Assembly: GCA_016882525.1 (NCBI GenBank)
Contig: VGPU01000002.1
Location: 50,552 to 114,551, forward strand
DNA: 64,000 nt
Direction: 5' to 3'
From: Cyanobacteria bacterium M_surface_10_m2_119
GTDB taxonomy: Bacteria > Cyanobacteriota > Cyanobacteriia > PCC-6307 > Cyanobiaceae
Below the pieces are notes generated by a model. The model had not been told where the DNA came from, did not search any database, and saw nothing but the letters and a program-made list of their open reading frames with translations. The translations under genes were made by a program, and so were the position numbers. Positions 46,630 through 55,623 of the stretch are shown here, one piece after another; positions within the stretch are counted from its first letter, which is position 1, and each line of letters starts with the position of its first letter.

Positions 46630-47997
46630 TCAGCGCTGGGTGTTGATATCCAGGCAGAGCACGTAGGTGCTTCCCTCGCTGTGGTTCACCGCCATCGAGA
46701 CGGTGCGGCATACATTTCCCGTCGCCAAGCTGATGTAACTGTCAGTGGTGAACTGTTCCATCCCCGTATCCATCAGGCTGAAGAAATAGTCCTTGCAGGA
46801 ATGGTCGGTGCCGTGACTGGAGGGAGCGAACAGTCGGTTGGGCACCACCTCACTTTCCGTCCCCAGGTGCGTTCGGCCGAGTTGCTGGCCCTGATGGTCC
46901 AGGAGGTAAACCGCTTCCACTGCCGAGGTTTGCTCGACCAGAGAGGCCAGAACCCGCTCGAACTGGTCGGCGGTGTGGTCCATGAGGGCCTGTCTGCCCT
47001 GGGCGGCGAGGTTCTCCAGCTGCCGACTGATCCCCCGACGCTCCTGGAGTCGGCGGACGGCCTGGGCACGCAGATCTCGGGCCGCAGCGTGCAGTAGGGG
47101 ATCCTGGGCCTGCGGTTCGAGAGACAGTTGCTCGGCGGGTCGGGGGCGGCTGAACACGAAGCCCTGGAACAGATCGATCCCGTGGACGGCGCAGACGTTC
47201 ACCTCCTCCAGGGTCTCCACCCCCTCCGCCAGCACCAGGGCGCCGATGGACTGTCCCAATCGGGCAAGGGATTTCACCGTTTCCTGCTGGACGAAGTCCC
47301 GATCGAGGCCGCTGATCAGGCTGCGGTCGAGCTTGATGATCTGGGGGCGCAGTTCGGCGATCCGGGCCAGGTTGCTGTGGCCTGCTCCCAGATCGTCGAG
47401 AGCGATGAGGAAACCATGCTGGCGGTGATCCTCGACAAAACGGCGCAGGGCATGGCGGTTGCGCACCAGGCTTTCATTGATTTCCAGAACCACGTTGGTC
47501 GGATCCACCCCAGCAGAGCGGGTGGCCTCTCGCAAGGCGCCCGAGCCCACCGCCCCGTCGTCGATCACGGAGGCCTCGAAGTTGAGAAACAGCAGGGGGC
47601 TTGCCGATGGCTCAACTCGAGTGAGCAGCTCCGCATATCCCACGAGTGCTGTCTGGCGACAGAGCCGGTCGAGCTCGAGCAGGCAGCCTGTTGCCTGGGC
47701 CATGGCAAAAGCCCGGCCCACGTCCATCCTCTCCGGTCGGGCGAGGGCCTCTAGACCAATCATCCGTTTCTGTTTGAGGGAGACGATGGGCTGGAAGCGG
47801 ATCGCTAGCTCCCCGGAGCCCAGGACACTCCTCAGCCGATTGGATTGGATGGTGGTCAAGGGCTTGTACTGAACCCGCGATATAGTCAACGTGAAGGATC
47901 GCTTGGCGCTGTTCCGTAACAACCGTCTCTTTTGCTGAGATTCGTGACATCGGGGACCCCTGTCAACGGAGAGACGTGTCATCCGGCGGCGCCCCAT
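46630..47997 (-). CDS. EAL-domain c-di-GMP phosphodiesterase with C-terminal sensor-like domain
   Basis: This 455-aa protein probably hydrolyses cyclic di-GMP. The EAL domain (about residues 55-300) keeps the expected metal and catalytic residues: GLEALARP, FLNFEAS, VLEINES, LDDLGAGHSN, IIKLDRSLI, AEGVET and QGFVFSRP. After a helical linker, residues about 340-455 form a separate domain (AVYLLDHQGQQLGRT...CKDYFFSLMDTGMEQFTTDSYISLATGNVCRTVSMAV). It looks like the PAS/Cache-like C-terminus of B. subtilis YkuI, an analogy rather than a search result. No GGDEF is present. The start is uncertain; the first 45 residues are basic, and a TTG at 47859 is an alternative. Confidence 0.85.
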   Translation of the reverse strand: MGRRRMTRLSVDRGPRCHESQQKRRLLRNSAKRSFTLTISRVQYKPLTTIQSNRLRSVLGSGELAIRFQPIVSLKQKRMIGLEALARPERMDVGRAFAMAQATGCLLELDRLCRQTALVGYAELLTRVEPSASPLLFLNFEASVIDDGAVGSGALREATRSAGVDPTNVVLEINESLVRNRHALRRFVEDHRQHGFLIALDDLGAGHSNLARIAELRPQIIKLDRSLISGLDRDFVQQETVKSLARLGQSIGALVLAEGVETLEEVNVCAVHGIDLFQGFVFSRPRPAEQLSLEPQAQDPLLHAAARDLRAQAVRRLQERRGISRQLENLAAQGRQALMDHTADQFERVLASLVEQTSAVEAVYLLDHQGQQLGRTHLGTESEVVPNRLFAPSSHGTDHSCKDYFFSLMDTGMEQFTTDSYISLATGNVCRTVSMAVNHSEGSTYVLCLDINTQR

Positions 47998-48071
47998 CGC
48001 GTTGCGCTCGATGGCGGCACCCGGCAGCGGGGCCCTGACCAGCGAAAATCGGAGCAGTTTCCCAGCCAGCC

Positions 48072-48257
48072 ATGAGCGCTTCCCCCGACGCCCCCAACAC
48101 GGCTGAAACCGCTGCGGTGGAGCATCCCCACGACTTCGAGGTGCAGAAGGAGTTGCACCAGCAGATTCGCAACGATCCCGACTACGACGACTGGGAATAC
48201 GGCACCGAGCCCCTGCCCCATGAGGCCTGGCTCAAGCGGGAGTCGTCCCAGGCCTGA
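48072..48257 (+). CDS. Small acidic hypothetical protein, 61 aa
   Basis: I do not recognise a named family. The product is polar and acidic, with a short helix (FEVQKELHQQIRNDPDYDDWEYG) followed by TEPLPHEAWLKRE. No membrane helix or signal is seen. The aromatic and acidic motif DPDYDDWEYG looks conserved in style with small cyanobacterial proteins, but I cannot confirm it. It overlaps the convergent MFS gene by 26 bases at the 3' end. Confidence 0.6.
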   Translation: MSASPDAPNTAETAAVEHPHDFEVQKELHQQIRNDPDYDDWEYGTEPLPHEAWLKRESSQA

Positions 48258-49503
48258 GCCGCCTGCTGAGGTTGAAGCCTGCCAGACAGAGCAGGGTGAG
48301 CAGAATCCAGAATCCCCCCCCGTGCTGCTGGGCATCCAATGCCATCCCCGCCAGGGGCGGGGCCAGCAGGGCGCTGAGGGCAAAGCACTGGGAGAACAGC
48401 GCCATGGCCACGCCCCGATGCTCGGTGGGTGTGAGCTGGATCACGGCTTCTGTGGCCGTGGGGAGGAAGGCGGCCATGCCCAGGGCCAGGGGGATCTGGG
48501 CCACCACCACCACCCACAGGCCCAGGTGGGTGAGGGCCGAGAAGGCCAGCCCTGCGGTACCCGCTGCGAAGCAGGCCAGGCTGAGGCTCAGGCCCACGGC
48601 CACCGGGCGCCGGGCCAGGGCCTGACCCACCGGCCATTGCAGCACCAGCAGCAGCCCCAGTTGCAGGCCGATCAACAGGGCCCCCAGGCTCTCCGGCATG
48701 GCAGCCCGCTCCAGGCCGCCCCGCACCAGATCCAGGGGCAGCGCGCTCTGCATCAGGGCCGGCAGGGCTGTGGCCAGCAGGGTGATGGCCAGCACGGGCA
48801 ACAGGGGCGGCAGCCAGGAGCGCCAGGCATCTGATCCCTCCGCTGGGTTGCGGGGGGGCGGATCGGGAAGGGGGCGCCGCAGCAGCAGGGCGGTCATCAC
48901 CGCCAGGCAGGCCATGTCGATCGCATAGATCGCCCGCAGATGGTCAGCGGCGGCGAGCAGGGCGCCGAGCAGGGCGCCGGCGGCGATGCCGGCGGCATCC
49001 GCCGTGCGCGCCAGGGCATACCCCCGCGCCGAGGGAATCGGCCGCGCTCCGCTGGCACAGGCCAGGGGGATGGCCAGTTCGATCGCAGGCCAGTACAGGC
49101 CCATGGCAACGCCGAGCAGCAGCTGCCCCTGGATGTACCCGGGCACCTCCCGGGCAGCCACCAGGGTGCTGTCGGCCAGCAGGGCCATGCCACAGGCCAG
49201 CAGAACCGGCACCCTGCAGTTCAGCCCCCGGTCGAGCAGCACCCCGCTCACAAACCGGCCCAGGGTGCCCGCCAGGGCCGCCAGAGCCAGCCCCTGGGTC
49301 ACATTCGAGGCACTGAAGGCCTCCAGGTGGAACACCAGCGGGGTGAGGTAGAGCACACCGCCGGCACCGATCGAGCCGATCAGCCGCACCAGCACCACCT
49401 CCCGCAGCGGCGAGGGAAACTGGAACCACCAGCTCAGCCTCCCTGGGCGGCTGCCTGACTGTTCCTGATCGGCCTTTGCCAAACCGCCGCCGCCTGTCCG
49501 CAT
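48232..49503 (-). CDS. MFS transporter
   Basis: This 423-aa membrane protein has 12 predicted helices and the major facilitator fold. Family-like parts are SIGAGGVLYLTPLVFHLEAFSASNVTQGLALAALAGTLGRFVSGVLLDRG at the N-terminus, LLLGVAMGLYWPAIELAIPL, and MAAFLPTATEAVIQLTPTEHRGVAMALFSQCFALSALLAPPLAG in the second half. The substrate cannot be read. ATG 49503 overlaps the start of the divergent hydrolase gene by 28 bases; a TTG at 49482 would reduce this to 7. It overlaps a small ORF at its 3' end. Confidence 0.85.
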   Translation of the reverse strand: MRTGGGGLAKADQEQSGSRPGRLSWWFQFPSPLREVVLVRLIGSIGAGGVLYLTPLVFHLEAFSASNVTQGLALAALAGTLGRFVSGVLLDRGLNCRVPVLLACGMALLADSTLVAAREVPGYIQGQLLLGVAMGLYWPAIELAIPLACASGARPIPSARGYALARTADAAGIAAGALLGALLAAADHLRAIYAIDMACLAVMTALLLRRPLPDPPPRNPAEGSDAWRSWLPPLLPVLAITLLATALPALMQSALPLDLVRGGLERAAMPESLGALLIGLQLGLLLVLQWPVGQALARRPVAVGLSLSLACFAAGTAGLAFSALTHLGLWVVVVAQIPLALGMAAFLPTATEAVIQLTPTEHRGVAMALFSQCFALSALLAPPLAGMALDAQQHGGGFWILLTLLCLAGFNLSRRLRPGTTPA

Positions 49504-51146
49504 GGCTCGCCAGTCTGCTGGTGCTCCTTCCCGCTGTGGGGTCGCCCCCGGCACGGGCGGCGCAGGAGCTGGTGGTGCAGTTCGATCGGCTGACCCTGCC
49601 GATCGACCTGGCGGAGCTGGAGGCCTGGAGCCGCAACCCCACCCAGCAGGGCGGCCACCAGGCCATCTGGCTCAACCTGCTCGATCCCCAGTCGCGCCAG
49701 GGGCTGATCCGCCTGTTGAACGCCCCGCTGCTGCGTGATCGCAGCTTCGGCATGGAGCTGCTCAACAGCTGGACCGGTGAGCAGATGCTGCGCCAGGTGG
49801 GTGGCCTGCTCCAGGGCGCGGAGGGCGAGAACACCGCCCCGGCGTTGCTCGGCACCCTCCAGCAGCTCTTCCGGCAACAGAGCGAGGTGACCAGCCTGCA
49901 GCTCCTGCGAGCCCTGCCCCAGCAGCGTCTCACCCTCCAGGTGGATGCGCTGCTGGCCCTCGCCTCCCACTGGCGTGATCAGTTGCAGCACCAGAGCGAT
50001 GCGGTTGCCCTGCTGCGCCGCCAGCCCTTGCCGCGGCGTCAGTCGCGCTCGCTGCTGCCGGCGACGGGCCGCTTGGCGGCCCTCACCCCCCTGCGGCTTC
50101 AGCTCCCTGTCGCCCACCGGCCAACGCCCCTGCCCCTGGAGGTGTGGGTGAGTCGCCAGCGCCGACGCCCGGGCCCCTGGCTGCTGCTGCTGCCTGGGCT
50201 GGGGGGCAGCAGCAGTCAGCTCGGCTGGCTGGCGGCAGCCCTGGCGGAGCGGGGCTGGCCGGTGTTGGTGGTGGAGCATCCCGGCAGTGACGCCCAGGCC
50301 GTGCGGGCCTCCCTAGTGGGGGAGGGACCGCCGCCGGGGGCAGAGTCGGTGCCGGAGCGGCTGGCCGATCTGCAGGCGGTGCTGGTGGCCCTCCAGGAGC
50401 GGCGTCTGGCTGCTCTGCCAGGGGAGGGAGACACTGCCCTCGGGGATGGCCTGCAGGTCGAGCGCGGTGAGGGGGTGGTGCTGATCGGCCACTCCCTTGG
50501 GGGACTGGCGGCCCTGATGGCGTCCGGTCTGGTCCCCGAGGCTGGGCTGGGCCAGCGCTGCACCAGGGCCCTGGTGGCCCTGCCACTCACCAACCTCTCG
50601 CGGCTGCTGCAGTGTCAGCTGCCGTCGGTGACGGGAGATGGGGATCGCGCCCTGCCCGTGGCCCCCGCGGCGCCCGCTCAGGTGGCCGGCCTTCCCCTGC
50701 AGGGCGTGGTGACTTTCAACGCCTTCGGCAGTTTGCTCTGGCCCGAGCAGGGGCTGGCACCTCTGCCGGTACCCGTGATGATGGTGGGGGGCAGCCTCGA
50801 CCTGGTGACGCCTCCGGTGCAGGAGCAGCTCTCGCTGCTGGCCAGCAGTGCCCATCCCCGCAGCCGCTTGGTGCTGGTGGACGGCGCCAGCCACTTCTCC
50901 CCCGTACGGCTGCAGGGCGATGACCAGGCCCTCTTCCGCCTCGGGGAGGAGCTCGTGGGGGAGCAGCCGGAGCGGGTGCAGGAGCTGTTGCTTCAGCTCA
51001 CCCTGGAGTTTCTGGAGTCGGGCCGGCATCCGGCCCTGCTCAGCGCCCAGCGCCGCGACCATGGTGCGGTGACGGCCTACGTGCTCGATCCGGCCGCTGC
51101 CCGGCGCTGGTATGGGCGCCTGCCTCCCCCGCCGACGGCCCGCTAG
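49476..51146 (+). CDS. DUF1400 alpha/beta hydrolase
   Basis: This 556-aa exported hydrolase has a signal peptide (PNRRRLSAWLASLLVLLPAVGSPPARA), then a DUF1400 region (QELVVQFDRLTLPIDLAELEAWSRN), which is found in cyanobacteria. The alpha/beta-hydrolase domain follows (LLLPGLGGSSSQLGWLAAALAERGWPVLVVEHPGSD, nucleophile in VLIGHSLGGLAALMAS, His in LVDGASHFSP). The substrate is unknown; lipid or ester cleavage is plausible. TTG 49476 keeps the signal peptide whole. Its start overlaps that of the divergent MFS gene. Confidence 0.85.
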   Translation: MPNRRRLSAWLASLLVLLPAVGSPPARAAQELVVQFDRLTLPIDLAELEAWSRNPTQQGGHQAIWLNLLDPQSRQGLIRLLNAPLLRDRSFGMELLNSWTGEQMLRQVGGLLQGAEGENTAPALLGTLQQLFRQQSEVTSLQLLRALPQQRLTLQVDALLALASHWRDQLQHQSDAVALLRRQPLPRRQSRSLLPATGRLAALTPLRLQLPVAHRPTPLPLEVWVSRQRRRPGPWLLLLPGLGGSSSQLGWLAAALAERGWPVLVVEHPGSDAQAVRASLVGEGPPPGAESVPERLADLQAVLVALQERRLAALPGEGDTALGDGLQVERGEGVVLIGHSLGGLAALMASGLVPEAGLGQRCTRALVALPLTNLSRLLQCQLPSVTGDGDRALPVAPAAPAQVAGLPLQGVVTFNAFGSLLWPEQGLAPLPVPVMMVGGSLDLVTPPVQEQLSLLASSAHPRSRLVLVDGASHFSPVRLQGDDQALFRLGEELVGEQPERVQELLLQLTLEFLESGRHPALLSAQRRDHGAVTAYVLDPAAARRWYGRLPPPPTAR

Positions 51147-51157
51147 CTGGAGCCGCC

Positions 51158-52177
51158 CTAGAAGCGCACGCGGGGGTCGAGCAGGGCCACCAGCAGATCC
51201 ACGCTGACGGTGACCAGCACCACCAGAGCGGCCACGACCACCACGATGCCCTGCACCAGCGGATAGTCGCGCTGGGCGATCGCCTCCTGCAGGCGGGCGG
51301 CGATGCCCGGCCAGGAGTAGGTGACCTCGATCAGCAGGGCGCCGCCGATCAGCGAGGCCACGGTGATGCCGGTGATCGTGAGCACGGGCAGCAGGGCATT
51401 GGGCAGGGCATGGCGCAGCACCACCTGGCGCTCGCCGATGCCCCGGCTGCGGGCCGCTTCCACGTAGTCGGAGGCCAGGGCCCGGCGGAGGTTGAGGCGC
51501 AGGGCGTTGGTGAAGATGCCGCTGAGCAGCAGTGCCAGGGTGCCGGCGGGCAGCGCCAGATGGCGCAGGGTGCCGCTCAGCTGCTGCCAGCTGCCGGCCC
51601 GCAGGCTGTCCAGCAGATAGAAGCCGCTGCCGGTCGGTGGCAGCAGCGTGGGCGGAAAGCGCCCTCCCACGGGCAGCCAGCCCAGCCAGACGGCGAAGAC
51701 CAGCTGCACCACCATCGCGGCCCAGAACGGCGGCAGGGCGTAGGTGCCGATTCCGTAGAGCCGGCCTGCCAGGTCAAGGCGGCCCTCTGGCCGGGCGATG
51801 CCGCTGAAGCCCACCGCCAGCCCGAGCACGGCCGCCAGCAGGAGGGCCGTCAGCCCCAGCTCCAGGCTGGCCGGCAGGCTGGTGCCGATGATCGCCGTCA
51901 CCGGCTCCTGGTTGGTGAGGGAGGCGCCCAGGTTGCCGTGCAGCAGATCGGCCAGGAACTGCCCGTATTGCACCAGCAGAGGGCGATCCAGCCCCAGTTG
52001 ACTGCGCAGGGCGGCCCGGGCCGCCTCCGGAGCCCGGGTGCCCAGCAGGGCATCGATCGGGTCGCCGGGGGCCACCCGTAGCAGCAGGAACACCAGGCTG
52101 GCGATCAGCCAGAGCATCAGCGGCGCCAGGGCCAGCCGGGCGGCCAGGTAGCGCAGCAGGGCGCGGCGGCGGCTCAT
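51158..52177 (-). CDS. Peptide/nickel-type ABC permease (DppB family)
   Basis: This 339-aa membrane subunit of an importer resembles DppB/OppB. It has six helices and the BPD signature around ASDYVEAARSRGIGERQVVLRHALPNALLPVL. The N-terminal PGDPIDALLGTRAPEAARAALRSQLGLDRPLLVQYGQFLADLLHGNLGAS is typical of DppB. Its ATG overlaps the solute-binding gene stop by four bases. No DppC permease or ATPases follow, so the importer must be completed from elsewhere or be inactive. Confidence 0.92.
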   Translation of the reverse strand: MSRRRALLRYLAARLALAPLMLWLIASLVFLLLRVAPGDPIDALLGTRAPEAARAALRSQLGLDRPLLVQYGQFLADLLHGNLGASLTNQEPVTAIIGTSLPASLELGLTALLLAAVLGLAVGFSGIARPEGRLDLAGRLYGIGTYALPPFWAAMVVQLVFAVWLGWLPVGGRFPPTLLPPTGSGFYLLDSLRAGSWQQLSGTLRHLALPAGTLALLLSGIFTNALRLNLRRALASDYVEAARSRGIGERQVVLRHALPNALLPVLTITGITVASLIGGALLIEVTYSWPGIAARLQEAIAQRDYPLVQGIVVVVAALVVLVTVSVDLLVALLDPRVRF

Positions 52178-53799
52178 GGCTTCACCGTCCCCGTCCGGGG
52201 CTGCAGGCTGAGGTCGCGCAGGATCAGGCGGCCCGAGCCGTCGAAGCGCAACTGGCTCACGTGCGGGCGGGCCCAGGCCCGCGGCGCCACCAGCCAGAGC
52301 GGCAGGTAGGGGCTGGCGGCCGCCGTGCGGCGCTGCACCTGCCGCAGCAGCGCCGTGCGTGCGGGGCCGGCGATGCGGCTGCTGCGCTGCAGATCGTTCA
52401 CCAGCCCCGGGGCAGTCCAGAAGCTGCCGCTGGCCGCACTGGCGCCCGCCAGGCAGCGGTCTCCCGCAGCCTGGTCGCAGTCGAGCAGGGGGCTGAGGTA
52501 GTTGTCGGCATCGGGGAAGTCCCCCATCCAGTCGAGCAGGATCATCGGGAAGTTGCCATCGCCCAGCTGGCGGTAGGCCGTGGTGGCCTCCATGCCGGTG
52601 ATCTCCAGGGTCACGCAGTCGCCGAGGTCGCGGCGCAGCTGGGCCTGCCAGGTGAGGGCGAAGAGGCGGTCGGCGGGGATGTTGGAGCGGAAGGTGAGCG
52701 GCAGTGTGAGCCGGCTCCCGTCGCAGTAGCCCGCCTGGCGGTAGAGCGCCCGTGCCCGGTCGGGGTCGTAGGCGGGCCAGGCCTCCGGATCGGAGCCGGG
52801 CAGGGTGGGCGGCACCAGATCGCGCAGGGGCGGGCGCAGGTCGCGGGTCACCCGGGCGCTGATGGTCGGCCGATCGAGGCTGTGGGCGACCGCCAGGCGC
52901 AGGCGTTGGTCGTTGAAGGGGGGGCGGTCGGTGAGCAGGGTGAGATAGCCGATCTCCAGCGCCGGGCCCGAGCCCTCGCGCAGTTCGCCCCGCTGGGCCA
53001 GGGCCTGCAGGGAGCTCTGCTGGTCGCCCTCGATGCTGGTGGAGAGCAGCACGTCGATCTCGCCGCTGCGCAGGGCGCCGTAGAGGGCGGTGGAGTTGCT
53101 GAGGGTGACCAGGTCGATGCCGCTGTTGGCGGGCCGGCGGCCCCAGTAGCCGGCGAAGGGCACGAGGCGCTGCTGCTGGGTGCTGTAGAAGCTGAGCTGG
53201 TAGGGGCCCGTGCCCACGAAGCGGTTGTTCAGAAAGCCCTTGCGGTGCTGCCGGTAGGCGGTGGGGGAGAGGGGGGTGAGATTGACGGCGCTGAGCAGCT
53301 GGGGCAGGGGGCTGTAGGGCCGCTTCAGCTCCAGTTCCAGCTCCAGCGGTGCCACCCTGCGCACCGCCCGAACCCGGTCGCCCAGCAGGTAGCTGAGCTT
53401 GCCGATCGCTATGAAGCGCTCGAGGGTGAACACCATGGCGGCGGCATCGAAAGGCGTGCCGTCGTGAAAGCGAACCCCGGCTCTCAGGGGGATGCGGGCC
53501 CGGGTGCCATCGGCGCTGAGACGGGGGAGGGCCGTGGCCAGCTGGGGGCGCGGACGGCCGTCGGCTCCGATCGTGTAGAGGGTGTCACCGAGGGCGCTGA
53601 GCACCTGCATCGCGCCGATGCTGTAGGTCTGCGCCGGGTCGACCGAATCAATGCGGCTGCGGGTGCCCACCACCAGCTTTCCAGGGGGGCGGGAGGGCTG
53701 GCAGCCCTGAAGCAACCATCCGCCGAGGATCAGCAGGGTGATCGACAGCCTCAGCGGCCGGAACAACGGAATCAGGGAATGGAGATGGCCGCCATTCAA
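52174..53799 (-). CDS. Peptide/nickel-type ABC solute-binding lipoprotein
   Basis: This 541-aa protein belongs to the SBP_bac_5 (OppA/DppA) family. The N-terminus has a lipoprotein signal (LSITLLILGGWLLQGC). Characteristic parts are VGTRSRIDSVDPAQTYSIGAMQVLSALGDTLYTIGADGRPRPQLATALPRLSADGTRARIPLRAGVRFHDGTPFDA and NNRFVGTGPYQL. The ligand may be a peptide, nickel or another small solute. It lies between the 70-aa gene and the DppB-type permease, each overlapping by four bases, so all three are coupled. Confidence 0.92.
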   Translation of the reverse strand: MNGGHLHSLIPLFRPLRLSITLLILGGWLLQGCQPSRPPGKLVVGTRSRIDSVDPAQTYSIGAMQVLSALGDTLYTIGADGRPRPQLATALPRLSADGTRARIPLRAGVRFHDGTPFDAAAMVFTLERFIAIGKLSYLLGDRVRAVRRVAPLELELELKRPYSPLPQLLSAVNLTPLSPTAYRQHRKGFLNNRFVGTGPYQLSFYSTQQQRLVPFAGYWGRRPANSGIDLVTLSNSTALYGALRSGEIDVLLSTSIEGDQQSSLQALAQRGELREGSGPALEIGYLTLLTDRPPFNDQRLRLAVAHSLDRPTISARVTRDLRPPLRDLVPPTLPGSDPEAWPAYDPDRARALYRQAGYCDGSRLTLPLTFRSNIPADRLFALTWQAQLRRDLGDCVTLEITGMEATTAYRQLGDGNFPMILLDWMGDFPDADNYLSPLLDCDQAAGDRCLAGASAASGSFWTAPGLVNDLQRSSRIAGPARTALLRQVQRRTAAASPYLPLWLVAPRAWARPHVSQLRFDGSGRLILRDLSLQPRTGTVKP

Positions 53800-54008
53800 G
53801 GGCGATGGGGCCGCTCGGGACGCACGTGCTGCAGGGAAATTTCAAACACCTCGGAGCCTTGGCGGGCCAGGGGCCAGCGGCGGAGCCAGCAGCGGTTCTG
53901 GCGGTCGTCGACGCCGATCACCTGATACAGGTGGTCATCAGCCTCGAGCCGGACGCAGTCCCCCTGGCTGGGTGGGGGCGTGGAGCTGGCGCAGGTGAGG
54001 GCGGTCAT
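53796..54008 (-). CDS. Small conserved-looking protein, 70 aa, coupled to the solute-binding gene
   Basis: This is a 70-aa soluble protein of unknown function. The part SQGDCVRLEADDHLYQVIGVDDRQNRCWLRRWPLARQGSEVFEISLQHVRP looks like a small beta-barrel with alternating hydrophobic residues. ATG 54008 is chosen because upstream codons in the ORF track lack any structure. The stop overlaps the next start (ATGA, 53796-53799). It probably shares a transcript with the ABC genes, but a link in function is only inferred. Confidence 0.65.
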   Translation of the reverse strand: MTALTCASSTPPPSQGDCVRLEADDHLYQVIGVDDRQNRCWLRRWPLARQGSEVFEISLQHVRPERPHRP

Positions 54009-54204
54009 GGGTCGTGAAGGCAGAGATGGCCGGGCGGCCTGTCGGAGAGAAATGGCGATGGCCAGCTGGGCAGGGACCTTAAGAATTGCTTTCGATCTCC
54101 CACCACTGTGACGCCTGGCAGGCCCATGGCGCCAGTGCATGGGGATTTGCCGATCTGATGGCGGCGATCAGCTGCCCGGGTTAGGGGGCCTGAGGGCCCG
54201 CAGC

Positions 54205-55566
54205 TCAGAGGGTGCGCAGGCAGGCTTCGACGCCCTGCACCTCGGGCAGGGCGTCGATGGCCTCCAGGGCCTGGCGGAAGCGCGCCTCCAGCACCTCGTG
54301 GGTGATCACGACGATTTCGGCAGCCTCACCCGCCGCTTCGAACTGCACGATCGACTGGATGGAGACGCCGGCGTCGCCGAAGCAGCTGCCGATCCTGCCA
54401 ATCACGCCGGGCTGGTCGCTGGCCCGCAGGCGCACGTAGTTGCGATGGCTGGTGTGCTGGCTGTCAACCAGGCGGCATTGGCGCCAGCTGCCGGCGGCCA
54501 GCAGGGGATCGAGGCCGGCCCCCTGGGCCTGGCCGCAGGCCTGGCGGATGCCGGCGATGTTGAGGATGTCGGCCACCACCGCTGATGCGGTGGGCCCCGC
54601 TCCAGCCCCTGGGCCATAGAACATGACCTGGCCCACCGGATCGCCTTCCACCAGGATGGCGTTGTTCACCCCGTTCACTCCGGCCAGGGGATGGCTGCGC
54701 GGCACCAGGGTGGGGTGCACGTGCACATCGAGCCACTGGGTGGAGCCGTCACTGCGCTCGGAGTCACTGCCTGCAGAGGTGCTGGCGCCTGAACCCTCGC
54801 CGGCGATGCGCTGGGAGACGGCCAGCAGTTTCACCACGAAACCCAGCTTGTCGGCATAGGCCACATCCCGGCTGTCGAGCCGGTCGATGCCCTCGGTGGG
54901 GATTGCGGCACGGGGAACGGCCCCGCCGTAGGCCAGGGCCGTCAGGATGGTGATCTTGTCAGCGGCGTCTCCGCCCTGCACGTCGGCCGCCGGGTCGGCC
55001 TCGGCATAGCCGAGACGCTGGGCATCTGCCAGCACAGCTCCGTAGTCGGCCCCCTCCGCCGCCATGCGGCTGAGGATGTAGTTGGTCGTTCCGTTGATGA
55101 TGCCGCTCACCCGCTCGATGCGGTTGGCTCCGAGCGACTGCTTGAGGGGCTCGATGATCGGGATGCCGCCACCCACGGCCGCCTCCAGCAGCACGTACAC
55201 CCCCTGGGCGGCGGCGGCGGCGGCGGCGGCGATCTCCTCGCCGTAGCGGGCGATCACGGCCTTGTTGGCGGTGACCACGGGCTTGCCGGCGGCAATCGCC
55301 CGCAGGATCAGGGAGCGGGCCGGCTCAAGGCCTCCCATCACCTCCACCACGATGTCGACCGACGGGTCGTCGACCACGGCCTGGGGATCGGTGGTGAGCA
55401 GGTCGGCGGCCAGGGGCACGGGCCGCGGCCGTTGCAGATCACGCACGGCGACCCGCCGCAGTTCCAGCTCGGCCACCAGGGGATGGCGCCCCTCCGGGGT
55501 ACCCAGGATGCCGGCCACGCCTGCCCCCACCGTTCCGAGGCCGAGCAAGCCGATGCCGATGGTCAT
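54205..55566 (-). CDS. hom: Homoserine dehydrogenase
   Basis: Hom reduces aspartate semialdehyde to homoserine on the way to threonine and methionine. The 453-aa product has the cofactor motif GIGLLGLGTVGAGVAGIL, VVTANKAVIARYGEEIA, the family region GGGIPIIEPLKQSLGANRIERVSGIINGTTNYILSRM and GDDAADKIT-like KITILTALAYGG. A C-terminal ACT domain (YVRLRASDQPGVIGRIGSCFGDAGVSIQSIVQFE) suggests feedback control by threonine. A run of eight Ala codons (GGC repeats on the plus strand) lies near residue 115. It is followed downstream by 195 bases with no clear gene. Confidence 0.96.
   Translation of the reverse strand: MTIGIGLLGLGTVGAGVAGILGTPEGRHPLVAELELRRVAVRDLQRPRPVPLAADLLTTDPQAVVDDPSVDIVVEVMGGLEPARSLILRAIAAGKPVVTANKAVIARYGEEIAAAAAAAAQGVYVLLEAAVGGGIPIIEPLKQSLGANRIERVSGIINGTTNYILSRMAAEGADYGAVLADAQRLGYAEADPAADVQGGDAADKITILTALAYGGAVPRAAIPTEGIDRLDSRDVAYADKLGFVVKLLAVSQRIAGEGSGASTSAGSDSERSDGSTQWLDVHVHPTLVPRSHPLAGVNGVNNAILVEGDPVGQVMFYGPGAGAGPTASAVVADILNIAGIRQACGQAQGAGLDPLLAAGSWRQCRLVDSQHTSHRNYVRLRASDQPGVIGRIGSCFGDAGVSIQSIVQFEAAGEAAEIVVITHEVLEARFRQALEAIDALPEVQGVEACLRTL
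55207..55230 (+). repeat. GGC triplet repeat (8 units) inside hom
   Basis: Eight consecutive GGC units encode poly-Ala on the opposite strand, in the loop after the NAD-binding fold. Unit loss or gain would keep the frame. Confidence 0.9.
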
Positions 55567-55623
55567 GCGCTGGGGGTGAGCAGTGCGCCGATCCTAGAAA
55601 TCGGTGCGTCGCCGGCCGGCCGC

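Noticed and set aside
52261-53925. 554-codon frame antisense to the solute-binding gene
   Set aside because: It is a shadow; the OppA-type protein is well supported.
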